The position numbers and the translations under genes are program-made. A stretch of DNA of 64,000 nt from QZLE01 sp033852075. Its GTDB lineage: Bacteria > Pseudomonadota > Gammaproteobacteria > QZLD01. Below the pieces are notes generated by a model, which was given only the letters and a program-made list of their open reading frames with translations, was not told the origin of the DNA and did no database searches. The DNA lies in assembly GCA_033852075.1 (NCBI GenBank), contig JAWSVC010000003.1, positions 62,001 to 126,000 of the forward strand. The letters run 5' to 3'. Shown here piece after piece: positions 9,101-19,079 of this stretch (within the stretch, counting starts at the first letter, position 1; each line of letters begins with the position of its first letter).

Positions 9101-11020
9101 TTACATTCTATCTTCAAAGATTGTAATCTCGCTTGCCTCACGCAGGCTTTTCATAAAATTAGTTAGTGCAAACTGATTATATTCGCCTTCTCGAGCAAAT
9201 GCTGCCTGCTTAACTTTTTCCTCATTCTCTTCAGATATTTCTGCTTTTACAATATCCTTTACAAGGATAACTGCATAATCACCAATTTGCAGCTGTTTAC
9301 CTGAAACAGCTAAAGCGCCCTCTTTCGCCACAGGCATTTCAAATGCGGCCTGAACTACTTCGCGAGAATATTTAGTGGCAGTTCTCGGTAACGGCTCTGC
9401 TTCTGTCAATTTTGCATTAACCTGCTGCGCAGCATCGGCCATGCTCATTCCTTCAGCAATAGATTTTTCTAGCTCTTTACCTTTTGCCTGCGCCAATTCT
9501 TTAGCTTTTTCAGTAACCAAATAACCTTTGATTAATGATTTAACCTTATCAAGAGGTTTAACCGCTGACGGTTTATAATCAACGACTCGCACAACGTATG
9601 CTGAATTTCTTCCAATAGTAATCAAATCACTATTATTACCATTTATTAGCAAATCATCTGAGAATACAGATGAAACCACCTTCTTATGTATTAAAATACT
9701 TTTTCTAGAGTTTTTAGCTAAAAAGTCTGTTTCTTTTAATTCAACTCCTGCAAACTTGGCCACCCCTTCAAGAGATGATGGGTCATCATAGGCAATATTC
9801 CCAATTTCCGTACCGTTTTCTGTTAGGTATGCTCGCGTTTTTTCCGCAGCCAAGGTTCTCTTAATTTGTTTCTTAATTACATCATCTAAAGGTTTTGTAT
9901 GTGCTTCTTTAATATCATCTAGTTTTATCAAATGGTAACCAAATGCTGTTTTAACCGGATCACTCAGCTCTCCAACTTTAAGCGAGAAAACAACCTCATC
10001 AAACTCTGGAACCATCGCTTTTCTACCAAAGTATCCCAAATCACCACCGCGCTTGCCAGAACCGGGATCCTCTGAAAATTCTTTAGCTAAATCAGCAAAA
10101 GACTCGCCTTTCTTTATTCGAGCAGCAATATCTTCAATCTTTCCTTTAATCTTTGCCTCTTCTTCAGAAGTTGCATTTTTCTTAACACTCAACAGGATAT
10201 GACTAGCTTTGCGTTGTTCTTCTTGTTTATATTTATCTTTCTCTTCCGCATATCTTTTATTGATCTCTTCATCGGTAACCGCAACCTTATCACCAAGAGT
10301 ATCAACAGAAAGTTCAACATACGCCAATTTCACTTCTTCATCAGTAAGGTATTTTTCACTATTATTTTTATAGTGCTCTTCGATCTGCTCATCAGATATT
10401 TCAGCATCTTTTCTAAATGGGTTCTTACTAACTACAAAATAATCAAAAGAACGTTTCTGATTATTTAATTGATAAAGTATCTCTGCTTCATTTTTGGTTA
10501 CAAAAGCTGACTTAGCGATACCTGCAACCAAATCATTTTTATTAAGTGATGATGGCAAAATCTGCCCAACAAATTTTTGCTTGGTTAAACCTTGTGACTG
10601 CAAATATCTTTCAAATAACTCTTTAGAATACTTTCCATCTTCTTGAAAACCATTTTCCCCTTTTATTAAACCTATGACTCTATCAAAAGAGATAGCCATA
10701 TCATTTTCGGCCATCCACTGTCTTTCCAGCTCTCTATCTATCAAGCCATTAACTACAGCCATTTTGGTTTCAGGGGTATCGAATTTTGATTCGTCATATT
10801 TATCTTGCAGAGCGCCTCTCATTTGATTCTTATAGTTTTGTAACGCATCTGCATATTGGTTAATTGTGATATCTTCGCCATTTACCACAGCAACACTTTG
10901 CTTTCCACCACCAAATGCATATTGATTAACACCCCAAAGAACGAATGGGATTGAAATAGCAGCGACTATAAGCCACATCACCCAGCCAACGGCTCTTTCT
11001 CTAATCGTTTCAAGTACCAT
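9101..11020 (-). CDS. ppiD: Periplasmic chaperone/peptidyl-prolyl isomerase PpiD (SurA N-domain, parvulin)
   Basis: PpiD is an inner-membrane-anchored periplasmic folding factor that helps newly exported proteins leave SecYEG. One N-terminal transmembrane segment (residues about 12-32, WVMWLIVAAISIPFVLWG) precedes a SurA-like region. A parvulin domain follows in the middle (RKASHILL, GDLGYFGRKAMVPEFDEVVFSL, FGYHLIKLDD), then a long C-terminal chaperone region. I start it at the ATG at 11020, which aligns with PpiD of E. coli; an upstream TTG would add an implausible 33 residues. Its place after hupB is the usual enterobacterial order. Confidence 0.9.
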   Translation of the reverse strand: MVLETIRERAVGWVMWLIVAAISIPFVLWGVNQYAFGGGKQSVAVVNGEDITINQYADALQNYKNQMRGALQDKYDESKFDTPETKMAVVNGLIDRELERQWMAENDMAISFDRVIGLIKGENGFQEDGKYSKELFERYLQSQGLTKQKFVGQILPSSLNKNDLVAGIAKSAFVTKNEAEILYQLNNQKRSFDYFVVSKNPFRKDAEISDEQIEEHYKNNSEKYLTDEEVKLAYVELSVDTLGDKVAVTDEEINKRYAEEKDKYKQEEQRKASHILLSVKKNATSEEEAKIKGKIEDIAARIKKGESFADLAKEFSEDPGSGKRGGDLGYFGRKAMVPEFDEVVFSLKVGELSDPVKTAFGYHLIKLDDIKEAHTKPLDDVIKKQIKRTLAAEKTRAYLTENGTEIGNIAYDDPSSLEGVAKFAGVELKETDFLAKNSRKSILIHKKVVSSVFSDDLLINGNNSDLITIGRNSAYVVRVVDYKPSAVKPLDKVKSLIKGYLVTEKAKELAQAKGKELEKSIAEGMSMADAAQQVNAKLTEAEPLPRTATKYSREVVQAAFEMPVAKEGALAVSGKQLQIGDYAVILVKDIVKAEISEENEEKVKQAAFAREGEYNQFALTNFMKSLREASEITIFEDRM

Positions 11021-11250
11021 AAGTTTTAACACCCTTTTTTTGTCTTTTTTTGCCCGAATCCAATCCGTGACAACATTATTCATATAAATAAAATAAACGA
11101 TTATACGCCAATCAAGCACTATTTATACAACTAATGGCGCTATATCTATTTGAATAATAGTAGCAAAGCATCTTCAGCAACTAAAGCAAACTTAACAAAT
11201 AAATATCTAAAATATGTGAGTAAAATAACACCTAACTCAAATTAAAAAAA

Positions 11251-11271
11251 AAGCGCCGACATGCGGCGCTT
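11251..11271 (-). terminator. Terminator of the hupB-tRNA-Val-tRNA-Asp transcript
   Basis: AAGCGCCG and CGGCGCTT form an 8-bp GC-rich stem with a 5-nt loop. On the minus strand nine T follow, right after tRNA-Asp. T-runs on both sides suggest it can act in both directions. Confidence 0.88.
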
Positions 11272-11282
11272 CTTTTTTTCAG

Positions 11283-11359
11283 TGGCGGAGCGGACGGGAC
11301 TCGAACCCGCGACCCCCGGCGTGACAGGCCGGTATTCTAACCAACTGAACTACCGCTCC
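11283..11359 (-). tRNA. tRNA-Asp (GTC)
   Basis: The full cloverleaf is visible. The acceptor GGAGCGG pairs with CCGCTCC, the anticodon loop CTGTCAC reads GTC, the TPsiC arm contains GGTTCGAGTC, and the 3' CCA is encoded. It is 10 bp from tRNA-Val and probably cotranscribed with hupB and tRNA-Val. Confidence 0.97.
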
Positions 11360-11368
11360 GTTTTTTCT

Positions 11369-11444
11369 TGGTGGGTGCTGAGGGGATCGAACCCCCGACA
11401 TCCGCCTTGTAAGGGCGACGCTCTCCCAGCTGAGCTAAGCACCC
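11369..11444 (-). tRNA. tRNA-Val (TAC)
   Basis: The full cloverleaf is visible, with acceptor GGGTGCT pairing with AGCACCC. The anticodon loop CTTACAA reads TAC, and the CCA end is encoded. It lies 13 bp downstream of the hupB stop. Confidence 0.97.
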
Positions 11445-11457
11445 AAGAAATTTTGGC

Positions 11458-11730
11458 TTAGTTTACAGCATCCTTTAGAGCTTTACCAGCTTTAAAGGAA
11501 GGTACTTTTGATGCTGCAATTTCAATTGTTTCACCAGTGCGTGGATTACGTCCTGTACGGGCTGCACGCTCACGTACTAAGAATGTTCCAAAGCCAACCA
11601 GTGTAACTTGACCACCTTCTTTAAGCTCATCACCTACCGCTTGTACAAAACCATCAACAGCTCTTGCAGCAGCAGCTTTTGAGATATCCGCAGCTTGAGC
11701 AACTGCTTCAACTAATTCTGACTTATTCAT
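11458..11730 (-). CDS. hupB: DNA-binding protein HU (beta type)
   Basis: This is a 90-residue nucleoid protein that bends DNA as a dimer. It has the complete HU/IHF fold: N-terminal helices MNKSELVEAVAQAA, the core VTLVGFGTFLVRERAARTGRNPRTGETI with the DNA-inserting arm, and the PSFKAGKALKDAV tail. The start has AGGGGA nine bases upstream. Position between lon and ppiD identifies it as the hupB orthologue. Confidence 0.95.
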   Translation of the reverse strand: MNKSELVEAVAQAADISKAAAARAVDGFVQAVGDELKEGGQVTLVGFGTFLVRERAARTGRNPRTGETIEIAASKVPSFKAGKALKDAVN

Positions 11731-12233
11731 CGACTCGTCCCCTTACGGTTCCTGATATATCCTATTAAACCATTCAAACTTAATAAAGCTCAAATGAAAC
11801 GTATCAGAGTCTTGTAGCGAATAGAACCCTTGGCCCTCTTCCTTTTCTCCTGAACCAAGTCCAGGATTCCTACGATCCTCGTTTTGGCTATTGAATCGAT
11901 TTAACGTTGTTAAACAAAATCCAAAATTATTAAAATCAGAGTCTATAATTATTTGCTCTGATACCGCCTCAGTGCGTTGCCATGTGCGAATTTATACCAA
12001 TCTTGCCTCTCACATGTCAACAAACTTTTTTGCATTTTTTTTACATTTTAAAGCCAAAAAACTTTTAGCCACAAAAAGGATTTTAAGCAAACTCTGAAAA
12101 ACCAATGAGATAGATGGAAATCCAAGTAAATCCTTTAGCGGCGCGCCTTTCCACATAATTTGCAAAAAAATGCAAAAACACCATTTTTCTATGTCAGCTA
12201 ATGCGCCCCGTTTTGAGGCGCTTTAATAGCAAT
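11731..12233 (-). other. lon-hupB intergenic region
   Basis: This is a 503-bp gap without a convincing gene. Near the lon stop, at 12200-12220, GCGCCTC-AAAAC-GGGGCGC (minus strand) forms a 7-bp stem with one G-T pair but no T-run, a weak terminator candidate for lon. The hupB promoter must lie in the half nearest 11731. A possible site on the minus strand is TTGAGC, 18 bp, TTTAAT about 50 bp before the start, but I hold it loosely. Confidence 0.4.
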
Positions 12234-14597
12234 TTATTGGACTTTTCCTCCCGGAGGATTAGCAAAAGCAACCTCAACCACTTCATCAAACCATCGAACA
12301 GGATGAATATCGAGCGCACTTTTAATATTCGACGGTATCTCAACAAGGTCTTTTTTATTCTCTTCCGGAATTAATACCGTTTTTATCCCCCCCCTATGCG
12401 CAGCCAATAGCTTTTCTTTAAGTCCTCCAATCGGCAACACCTCACCCCTAAGGGTAATTTCACCCGTCATCGCAACCGAAGACTTAACAGGGCTTTCTGT
12501 AAACGCAGAAATCAAAGCTGTACACATAGCGATGCCAGCACTTGGGCCATCTTTAGGGGTAGCACCTTCAGGGACGTGAATATGAATATCCTTTTTCTGG
12601 TGAAAATCCTCATCTGTGATCCCAAATTTTTCAGCCCTACTTCGCACCACAGTCATGGCTGCCTGAATTGATTCCTGCATCACTTCGCCAAGTTGACCGG
12701 TATGGGTTAACTTTCCCTTTCCCGGCAACACCTGAGCTTCAATTGTCAATAATTCTCCGCCAACCTCCGTCCAGGCTAATCCTGTCACCTGACCGATTTG
12801 ATCATTTTCCTCTGCCATGCCGTAACGGAATTTCTTAACTCCAAGATATTTTGTAACATTTCGCGAACTGATTTTGATTTTTTTATCTAGTTTATTCAGC
12901 TGAATATCCTTAACCACCTTACGACAAATCTTAGATATTTCTCTATCCAGATTCCTTACCCCTGCCTCTCGGGTATAAAAACGAATAGCATCCCGAATAG
13001 CGCTCGATACAAACTCAATCTCATCACCTTTAAGGCCATTAGCGCTTATTGCTTTCGGAACCAGATACTTCATTGCAATATTAATTTTTTCGTCTTCGGT
13101 ATAACCTGGTATGCGAATAACTTCCATCCGATCTAATAGCGGAGAAGGTATATTCATACTATTAGCTGTAGCCACAAACATTACATCCGACAAATCAAAA
13201 TCTAATTCCATGTAATGATCATTAAAGGTATTGTTTTGCTCAGGATCAAGAACCTCTAACATTGCAGCTGCAGGATCCCCTCGAAAATCCGACGCCATCT
13301 TATCAATCTCATCCAATAGAAACAGCGGATTTTTAGTTCCAACCTTGGAAAGATTTTGAATAATCTTACCTGGCATAGACCCAATATAGGTTCTGCGATG
13401 ACCTCTAATCTCTGCTTCATCACGCACACCACCTAAGGACATACGTACAAATTTCCGATTAGTTGCCCTAGCAATAGAACGCCCCAAAGAAGTTTTACCA
13501 ACCCCTGGGGGGCCAACAAGACACAAAATCGGTCCTTTTAACTTTCTAACCCTCTGCTGCACAGCAAGATACTCAAGAATCCTCTCTTTAACCTTTTCCA
13601 GACCATAGTGATCTTCTTCCAACACATCCTCAGCCACCTGCAACTCATGCCTAATTTTGCTGCGCTTTTTCCATGGAGCACCAACCAACCAATCAATATA
13701 ATTTCTAAGCACCGTAGCTTCTGCAGACATTGGCGACATCATTTTGAGCTTATTCAATTCACCTGTAGCTTTCTTTTTTGCCTCCTTAGGCATTCCTGCA
13801 GATTCAATTTTTTCTGTCAGCTCCTCGATCTCATTAGGAACATCATCCATCTCTCCAAGCTCTTTCTGTATTGCCTTCATCTGCTCATTAAGGTAATACT
13901 CTCGCTGACTTTTTTCCATCTGCTGCTTAACTCGTCCCCGAATACGTTTTTCGATCTGAAGCACATCGATTTCACCTTCAATCTGCCCCATCAATAATTC
14001 AAGACGCTTAGCAACATCATCTACATCCAGCACCGACTGCTTATCTTCAAGTTTAAGAGACATATGAGCCGCAATAGTGTCAGCCAATCTACCCGGGTCA
14101 TCAATTCCAGAAAGAGAAGATAAAATTTCAGAAGGAACCTTTTTATTTAGCTTTACATACTGATCAAATAAGGTAAGAACTGAACGTACTAAAACTTCAG
14201 TTTCTCGCACTCCTTCACCTTCCTCACTTAGCAAATGTATTTCTGCAGAAAAACAATCTTCTCCATCAATAAGCTGCAAAATCCTGGCTCGCACTCCACC
14301 TTCAACCAAAACCTTTACCGTACCATCTGGCAACTTAAGTAATTGCAAAATATTTGATAATGTACCAACCTCAAATATATCATCCACACCCGGATCATCT
14401 ACGTCAGCACTTTTTTGCGCGACCAAAAGAACCTTTTTATCTTTAAGCATTGCCTCTTCCAAGGCCTTAATAGACTTTTCCCGACCTACAAAAAGAGGTA
14501 TTACCATATGTGGATAAACCACAACATCTCTCAACGGCAATACTGGGGCGTGTATTATCATCTCCCCTTCTCTTATCATGATCTCATCTTGCTTCAT
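12234..14597 (-). CDS. lon: ATP-dependent protease Lon
   Basis: Lon is the cytosolic AAA+ serine protease for damaged and regulatory proteins. Its order is an N-terminal substrate domain (PVLPLRDVVVYPHMVIPLFVGR), a coiled-coil region, an AAA+ module with Walker A GPPGVGKTS and Walker B PLFLLDEIDK, and the protease domain with catalytic Ser in PKDGPSAG and Lys in GLKEKLLAAHRGG. The start is the ATG at 14597, nine bases after GAGG; an upstream TTG overlaps that ribosome site. At 787 aa it is close to E. coli Lon (784). Confidence 0.97.
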   Translation of the reverse strand: MKQDEIMIREGEMIIHAPVLPLRDVVVYPHMVIPLFVGREKSIKALEEAMLKDKKVLLVAQKSADVDDPGVDDIFEVGTLSNILQLLKLPDGTVKVLVEGGVRARILQLIDGEDCFSAEIHLLSEEGEGVRETEVLVRSVLTLFDQYVKLNKKVPSEILSSLSGIDDPGRLADTIAAHMSLKLEDKQSVLDVDDVAKRLELLMGQIEGEIDVLQIEKRIRGRVKQQMEKSQREYYLNEQMKAIQKELGEMDDVPNEIEELTEKIESAGMPKEAKKKATGELNKLKMMSPMSAEATVLRNYIDWLVGAPWKKRSKIRHELQVAEDVLEEDHYGLEKVKERILEYLAVQQRVRKLKGPILCLVGPPGVGKTSLGRSIARATNRKFVRMSLGGVRDEAEIRGHRRTYIGSMPGKIIQNLSKVGTKNPLFLLDEIDKMASDFRGDPAAAMLEVLDPEQNNTFNDHYMELDFDLSDVMFVATANSMNIPSPLLDRMEVIRIPGYTEDEKINIAMKYLVPKAISANGLKGDEIEFVSSAIRDAIRFYTREAGVRNLDREISKICRKVVKDIQLNKLDKKIKISSRNVTKYLGVKKFRYGMAEENDQIGQVTGLAWTEVGGELLTIEAQVLPGKGKLTHTGQLGEVMQESIQAAMTVVRSRAEKFGITDEDFHQKKDIHIHVPEGATPKDGPSAGIAMCTALISAFTESPVKSSVAMTGEITLRGEVLPIGGLKEKLLAAHRGGIKTVLIPEENKKDLVEIPSNIKSALDIHPVRWFDEVVEVAFANPPGGKVQ

Positions 14598-14820
14598 AGC
14601 AATAATCCTCAATTATCTAGCCAGTCTTTACTTATCAAACCAACTCAAATTAACCACACTAATTTATTAAAATCATTTAATCTAAAATTTCTCCCACTAA
14701 AACCCAAAAAAATCAGTTAACGTGGAATTTACACATAAAGATTAGCAAAAAAATCAACTAATAGCCGCAAAAAACACAACAATTTTACCTTTTCGCCTAC
14801 AAAAACAGCCTATAAAAACA

Positions 14821-14848
14821 AAAAAGGCGCCTTTAAGGCGCCTTTTTT
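14821..14848. terminator. Terminator after clpX
   Basis: AAAAAGGCGCC, a short loop, then GGCGCCTTTTTT form a strong hairpin with T-runs on both strands, 20 bp past the clpX stop. It separates clpX from lon, so lon needs its own promoter. Confidence 0.9.
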
Positions 14849-14867
14849 ACAATTTAACGATCTTTTT

Positions 14868-16148
14868 TTAGTCTGAAGACGCAATTTTCTGCTGCTCTCC
14901 CCCCTCATACATCATCAAAGGAGCAGAATCTCCATTAATTACTGACTCATCAACCACAATCTTCTTAACATTATCCATAGAAGGCAGATCATACATGGTA
15001 TCTAACAATACATGCTCAAGAATGGTTCTAAGACCACGAGCTCCAGTTTTACGCTCCATTGCCTTACGAGCAATAGCTGCTAGCGCATCGTCTCTGATCT
15101 CAAGATCACAGTCTTCCATTTCAAATAGTTTTTTGTACTGCTTAGTAAGTGCGTTCTTGGGTTCTGTAAGAATCTGCACTAAAGCATCCTCATTCAGCTC
15201 TTTAAGAGTTGCAACGACAGGCAAACGCCCAATAAATTCTGGAATAAGACCAAATTTAATTAAATCTTCTGGCTCTACACCTTCCAGAATTTCTCCAACA
15301 CTAATCTTTTCATCTTTTTTCTTAACATTTGCCGCAAAACCAATCCCGCCTTTTTCAGATCTATCACGAATGATTTTATCTAGACCGGCAAAAGCACCAC
15401 CTACAACAAACAACATATTCTCGGTATTTACCTGCAAAAACTCTTGCTGTGGGTGTTTACGACCACCTTGAGGAGGAACCGAAGCAACAGTACCTTCTAT
15501 AAGCTTAAGCAAAGCCTGCTGCACACCCTCACCAGAAACATCTCGAGTAATAGATGGATTATCAGATTTTCTGGATATTTTATCGATTTCATCGATATAT
15601 ACGATACCGGTCTGGGCCTTTTCAACATCGTAATCACATTTTTGCAATAGCTTCTGAATAATATTCTCTACATCCTCACCAACATACCCTGCCTCTGTAA
15701 GGGTAGTAGCATCAGCTATAGCAAAAGGCACATTAAGTAATCTTGCCAATGTTTCTGCAAGCAGGGTTTTACCTGAACCAGTGGGACCGATTAAAAGAAT
15801 ATTACTTTTAGAAAGCTCCACCCCCTTATCATCAGAACTTCCTGCATCAAGTCGCTTATAATGATTATATACAGCAACAGATAGCGTCTTTTTCGCCCGT
15901 TCTTGCCCAATAACATATTCATCTAGAACTTCTTTGATCTCGTGCGGCTTAGGAAGATGAGTCCCTCCTTCCTCTATCTGCTCCTGCATCTCTTCTTTTA
16001 TGATATCTTCACAAAGTTCAACACATTCATCACAGATAAAAACTGAAGGACCAGCAATTAATTTTCTAACCTCATGCTGACTCTTGCCACAAAAAGAGCA
16101 ATATAGCAATTTTCCATCATCACCACTGCCCGTTCTATCATTACCCAT
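14868..16148 (-). CDS. clpX: ATP-dependent Clp protease ATP-binding subunit ClpX
   Basis: ClpX is the AAA+ unfoldase that feeds ClpP. An N-terminal C4 zinc-binding domain (YCSFCGKSQHEV...FICDECVELC) is followed by Walker A LIGPTGSGKTLLAETLA, Walker B GIVYIDEIDKISRK, the pore loop AGYVGEDVE and sensor motif EFIGRLPV. The length of 426 aa is normal. It follows clpP with a 231-bp gap that holds no other gene, and it ends in its own terminator. Confidence 0.97.
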   Translation of the reverse strand: MGNDRTGSGDDGKLLYCSFCGKSQHEVRKLIAGPSVFICDECVELCEDIIKEEMQEQIEEGGTHLPKPHEIKEVLDEYVIGQERAKKTLSVAVYNHYKRLDAGSSDDKGVELSKSNILLIGPTGSGKTLLAETLARLLNVPFAIADATTLTEAGYVGEDVENIIQKLLQKCDYDVEKAQTGIVYIDEIDKISRKSDNPSITRDVSGEGVQQALLKLIEGTVASVPPQGGRKHPQQEFLQVNTENMLFVVGGAFAGLDKIIRDRSEKGGIGFAANVKKKDEKISVGEILEGVEPEDLIKFGLIPEFIGRLPVVATLKELNEDALVQILTEPKNALTKQYKKLFEMEDCDLEIRDDALAAIARKAMERKTGARGLRTILEHVLLDTMYDLPSMDNVKKIVVDESVINGDSAPLMMYEGGEQQKIASSD

Positions 16149-16379
16149 TACTCAACCTCGTAATTTTTCTTTCATATCTAATTATGATGAACTTATACAC
16201 CACTGTCCAGAAGATCTTATGTCTAGAATATCTTATGCCCAAAAGAATAGACGCACTACCCCAAAAAATAAAGAAACCACCTTAAACAACAAGGCCGCGA
16301 GACCAAATGGCAACGCGACCCTACAATACTTTAACTATGCTTCTGGATATTCTAAGAAAATACCTCAACTTAGTAAGCT

Positions 16380-17030
16380 CTACTCCGCATCAGAAAACAA
16401 AGACTCCCTATTTTCTAACACCTTATCAATCAAACCATATTTAACAGACTCTTCTGCACTCATAAAATTATCACGATCAGTATCTGTCTGAATTTTCTTT
16501 AAAGTCTGCCCTGTGTGCTTAGACATAATTCCATTCAGCCTAGCTTTTAACGATAAGATCTCTTTAGCATGAATTTCAAAGTCTGACGCCTGCCCCTGAA
16601 AACCTCCTAGAGGCTGATGAATCATCACTCTGGAGTTTGGAAGACAGTATCTTTTCCCATCCTGACCAGAACATAGCAATAGCGCTCCCATGCTGGCAGC
16701 CTGACCAATACACATAGTACTAACATCAGGCTTGATAAACTGCATGGTATCGTAAATCGCCATACCTGCCGTAACCGAACCGCCAGGAGAGTTAATATAA
16801 AGATAAATATCCTTATCCGGATTTTCAGATTCAAGAAACAGCATCTGTGCAACAACAACATTTGCCATATGATCATCTATCGGACCAACCAGAAAGATAA
16901 CTCTTTCCTTTAATAGTCGCGAATAAATATCATAAGACCTCTCTCCTCTCGAGGTCTGCTCTACAACCATTGGAATCAGATTAAGCATCTGAGGATCCAT
17001 ACCACCGGCAAACTTATTCCCACTCATCAA
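16380..17030 (-). CDS. clpP: ATP-dependent Clp protease proteolytic subunit ClpP
   Basis: This is the tetradecameric serine peptidase of the ClpXP/ClpAP machines. The catalytic triad is visible: Ser in GQAASMGALLL, His in RVMIHQPLGG and Asp in TDRDNFM. The substrate-groove motif INSPGGSVTAGMAIYDTMQ is intact. It begins 35 bp after tig ends and follows the usual tig-clpP-clpX order. A short N-terminal propeptide is likely. Confidence 0.97.
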   Translation of the reverse strand: MMSGNKFAGGMDPQMLNLIPMVVEQTSRGERSYDIYSRLLKERVIFLVGPIDDHMANVVVAQMLFLESENPDKDIYLYINSPGGSVTAGMAIYDTMQFIKPDVSTMCIGQAASMGALLLCSGQDGKRYCLPNSRVMIHQPLGGFQGQASDFEIHAKEILSLKARLNGIMSKHTGQTLKKIQTDTDRDNFMSAEESVKYGLIDKVLENRESLFSDAE

Positions 17031-17064
17031 CCATTCCTTTATTAAACTCTGCTGATTATGACTC

Positions 17065-18348
17065 TTACACTAAAGGAGCTTTTGACAACTCCTCAAAACT
17101 CATTTCCTTTTCTTCAAGATCAGATTTTTCAGCTACCCACTCAACCACCTGCTCTTCAAGAACTGCAGCCTCGAAATTTTTCATCATCTCAGGGTTATTC
17201 TCATAATAGGACATAATCATCGATGGGTCACCATAAGATGACGCAACATTAAACAACATTTTTTGCACACGAGATTGATCAAGCTTAATTTCATTCTCTT
17301 TTACGATTTCACTAATTACCAAACTCAAAGTACATCTGGTGCGAGCATCCGCTTCAATTTTTTCACCATCAACCTCTTGCTGACCATGCTGTTCCGCTTG
17401 CTTTCTAAGATGATCGATCTCTTGGTCTAATAAAGCCTTAGGCAATTCAATTTGATTCTGCTCTTCAAGACCTTTCAATACTTGAACTTTTATGCGAGAA
17501 AGAATTGCCTGATCACGTTCTCTCTCAAGATTATTTTTTACTTCTTCACGAAAATCTTCTACAGACTTATCCTTTAAACCAAGGGAAGCCACAAACTCTT
17601 CATTAACTTCAGGCAAGGTTGGTTCTTGAACCTTCTTAACCGTGATTGCAAAACTAGCTGTTTTTCCTGCCGTATCTTTTGACGGGTAGTCTTCTGGGAA
17701 GTTAACCTCTACGGTTTTCTCATCACCAGCCTTAGCTCCTTCAAGACCTTTCTCAAAATCTTCAAGCATAGACTGCGCTCCCATTACCATTTCAAAGTCT
17801 TCTGCAGATCCACCTTGAAATTCTTCTCCATCAATTGTGCCTTTGAAATCGATAATCAATTTATCATCATCCTTTGCGGCTCTATCAACATCATTCCAAT
17901 CAGCCTTTTGCTTTCTTAGATTCTCAACAACCTTATCAATATCAACTTCAGCAACATCTACCTTAGGCTTTACGACCTTAATTTTGTCCAACCCCTGAAC
18001 TTCAAACTCAGGAAACACTTCGAAGACCGCTGTATATTCAAGATCATTAGCCTCTTCAATATCTTTTGGCTGAATCTCCGGCATTCCAACAGGATAAATT
18101 TTTTCTTGCTGAATAGCTTCACCATATGAAGATTGAATAAGATCATTCATCACTTCAGCTTTAGCATATTCGCCAAATCTTTTCTTAATGACAGACATTG
18201 GAATTTTACCAGGACGAAAGCCATCTAGTTTGGCAGTATTCTTGATTGAGTTCAGTTTTTCATTAACTGCACTTTGAACCTTCTCCGCAGGAACCTGCAC
18301 AGTCATTTTTCTTTCTAAACCTGTGGTTGTTTCAACTGAAACTTGCAT
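17065..18348 (-). CDS. tig: Trigger factor
   Basis: Trigger factor is the ribosome-bound chaperone and prolyl isomerase. The N-terminal ribosome-binding domain contains the signature DGFRPGKIPMSVIKKRFG (residues 41-58) that docks at L23. The FKBP-type PPIase domain lies at about 150-240 (DKLIIDFKGTIDGEEFQGG), followed by the helical C-terminal arms. The length is 427 aa. It lies downstream of the tRNA cluster, separated by a long hairpin at 18432-18460. Confidence 0.96.
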   Translation of the reverse strand: MQVSVETTTGLERKMTVQVPAEKVQSAVNEKLNSIKNTAKLDGFRPGKIPMSVIKKRFGEYAKAEVMNDLIQSSYGEAIQQEKIYPVGMPEIQPKDIEEANDLEYTAVFEVFPEFEVQGLDKIKVVKPKVDVAEVDIDKVVENLRKQKADWNDVDRAAKDDDKLIIDFKGTIDGEEFQGGSAEDFEMVMGAQSMLEDFEKGLEGAKAGDEKTVEVNFPEDYPSKDTAGKTASFAITVKKVQEPTLPEVNEEFVASLGLKDKSVEDFREEVKNNLERERDQAILSRIKVQVLKGLEEQNQIELPKALLDQEIDHLRKQAEQHGQQEVDGEKIEADARTRCTLSLVISEIVKENEIKLDQSRVQKMLFNVASSYGDPSMIMSYYENNPEMMKNFEAAVLEEQVVEWVAEKSDLEEKEMSFEELSKAPLV

Positions 18349-18431
18349 CTATCTATCTCCAAAAAGTCTATTAATCTGATTAGGCAGCTTGAATAACAGA
18401 AAACTCATTAAAAGCCATACCATAAATAACA

Positions 18432-18460
18432 ATCCCGGCCATAGCAGCTATGTCCGGGAT
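18432..18460 (-). terminator. Hairpin between the tRNA-Leu gene and tig
   Basis: A 13-bp stem with a single mismatch (ATCCCGG and CCGGGAT at its base, a 3-nt loop) follows the tRNA cluster on the minus strand. Only a broken T-rich tail follows, so it is a likely but not perfect terminator, or a processing or attenuation structure ahead of tig. Confidence 0.65.
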
Positions 18461-18515
18461 CTGGAATTCTTAATTTTTATTCGCGGAATACCGCCACTGA
18501 AAATATATTGAAAGA

Positions 18516-18600
<85 letters not shown>

Positions 18601-18729
18601 ACGTTTTACTTTCATCTATTTTCTTACACTTTTGGATCCAAGTCCATAAAAGCAACTGGTTCCAGGACTGATAGTTACCTACCGGTGCTTACCTACTTTT
18701 ACAGGATTGCCTTCGCTTCCCGTTAAAAT

Positions 18730-18806
18730 TGGGGTGGACGATGGGGATCGAACCCACGACCGCCGGAATCACAATCCGGAGCTCTACCGACTGAGCTACG
18801 CCCACC
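18730..18806 (-). tRNA. tRNA-His (GTG)
   Basis: The anticodon loop TTGTGAT sits in a CCGGA/TCCGG stem. The extra 5' G(-1) faces C73, the identity element of tRNA-His, and CCA is encoded. Confidence 0.97.
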
Positions 18807-18851
18807 ATATTTCGCAAGTTTTACCTTTCCGCCTCGCACCTTATCAAGACA

Positions 18852-18928
18852 TGGCACGCTCGGCAGGACTCGAACCTGCAACCTACGGCTTAGAAGGCCG
18901 TTGCTCTATCCAGTTGAGCTACGAGCGC
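18852..18928 (-). tRNA. tRNA-Arg (TCT)
   Basis: The acceptor GCGCTCG pairs with CGAGCGT. The anticodon stem ACGGC/GCCGT encloses loop CTTCTAA, reading TCT (AGA codons). CCA is encoded. Confidence 0.97.
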
Positions 18929-18954
18929 ATAGCCTCGAAAGCTTTTCAGCTTTT

Positions 18955-19031
18955 TGGTCGGGGTGGAGGGATTCGAACCCCCGACCCACTGCTCCCAAAG
19001 CAGTTGCGCTACCAGGCTGCGCTACACCCCG
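18955..19031 (-). tRNA. tRNA-Pro (TGG)
   Basis: The acceptor CGGGGTG pairs with CACCCCG. The anticodon stem ACTGC/GCAGT encloses loop TTTGGGA, reading TGG. CCA is encoded. It is the first gene of the tRNA operon, about 48 bp after its promoter. Confidence 0.97.
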
Positions 19032-19079
19032 AACCTATTAGCTTAACCCTTAAATAAGAGCTCAACCAACGAGGGCGCC

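Noticed and set aside
10199..10468. Plus-strand frame opposite ppiD rich in Phe and Ile
   Set aside because: It is an antisense reading of Lys/Glu-rich PpiD codons. No start context is present and it overlaps a well-supported gene.
11891..12097. A small plus-strand frame in the lon-hupB gap
   Set aside because: It has no ribosome site and AT-driven composition, and it lies in the expected hupB control region.
12200..12220. A confident rho-independent terminator for lon
   Set aside because: The stem is acceptable but there is no T-run on the minus strand, so I only note it within the intergenic entry.
18707..19057. A plus-strand open frame across the tRNA cluster
   Set aside because: It is read through the antisense of tRNA-His, tRNA-Arg and tRNA-Pro, which form complete cloverleaves. 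The apparent protein is an artefact. The same applies to 11261-11461 over tRNA-Asp and tRNA-Val.
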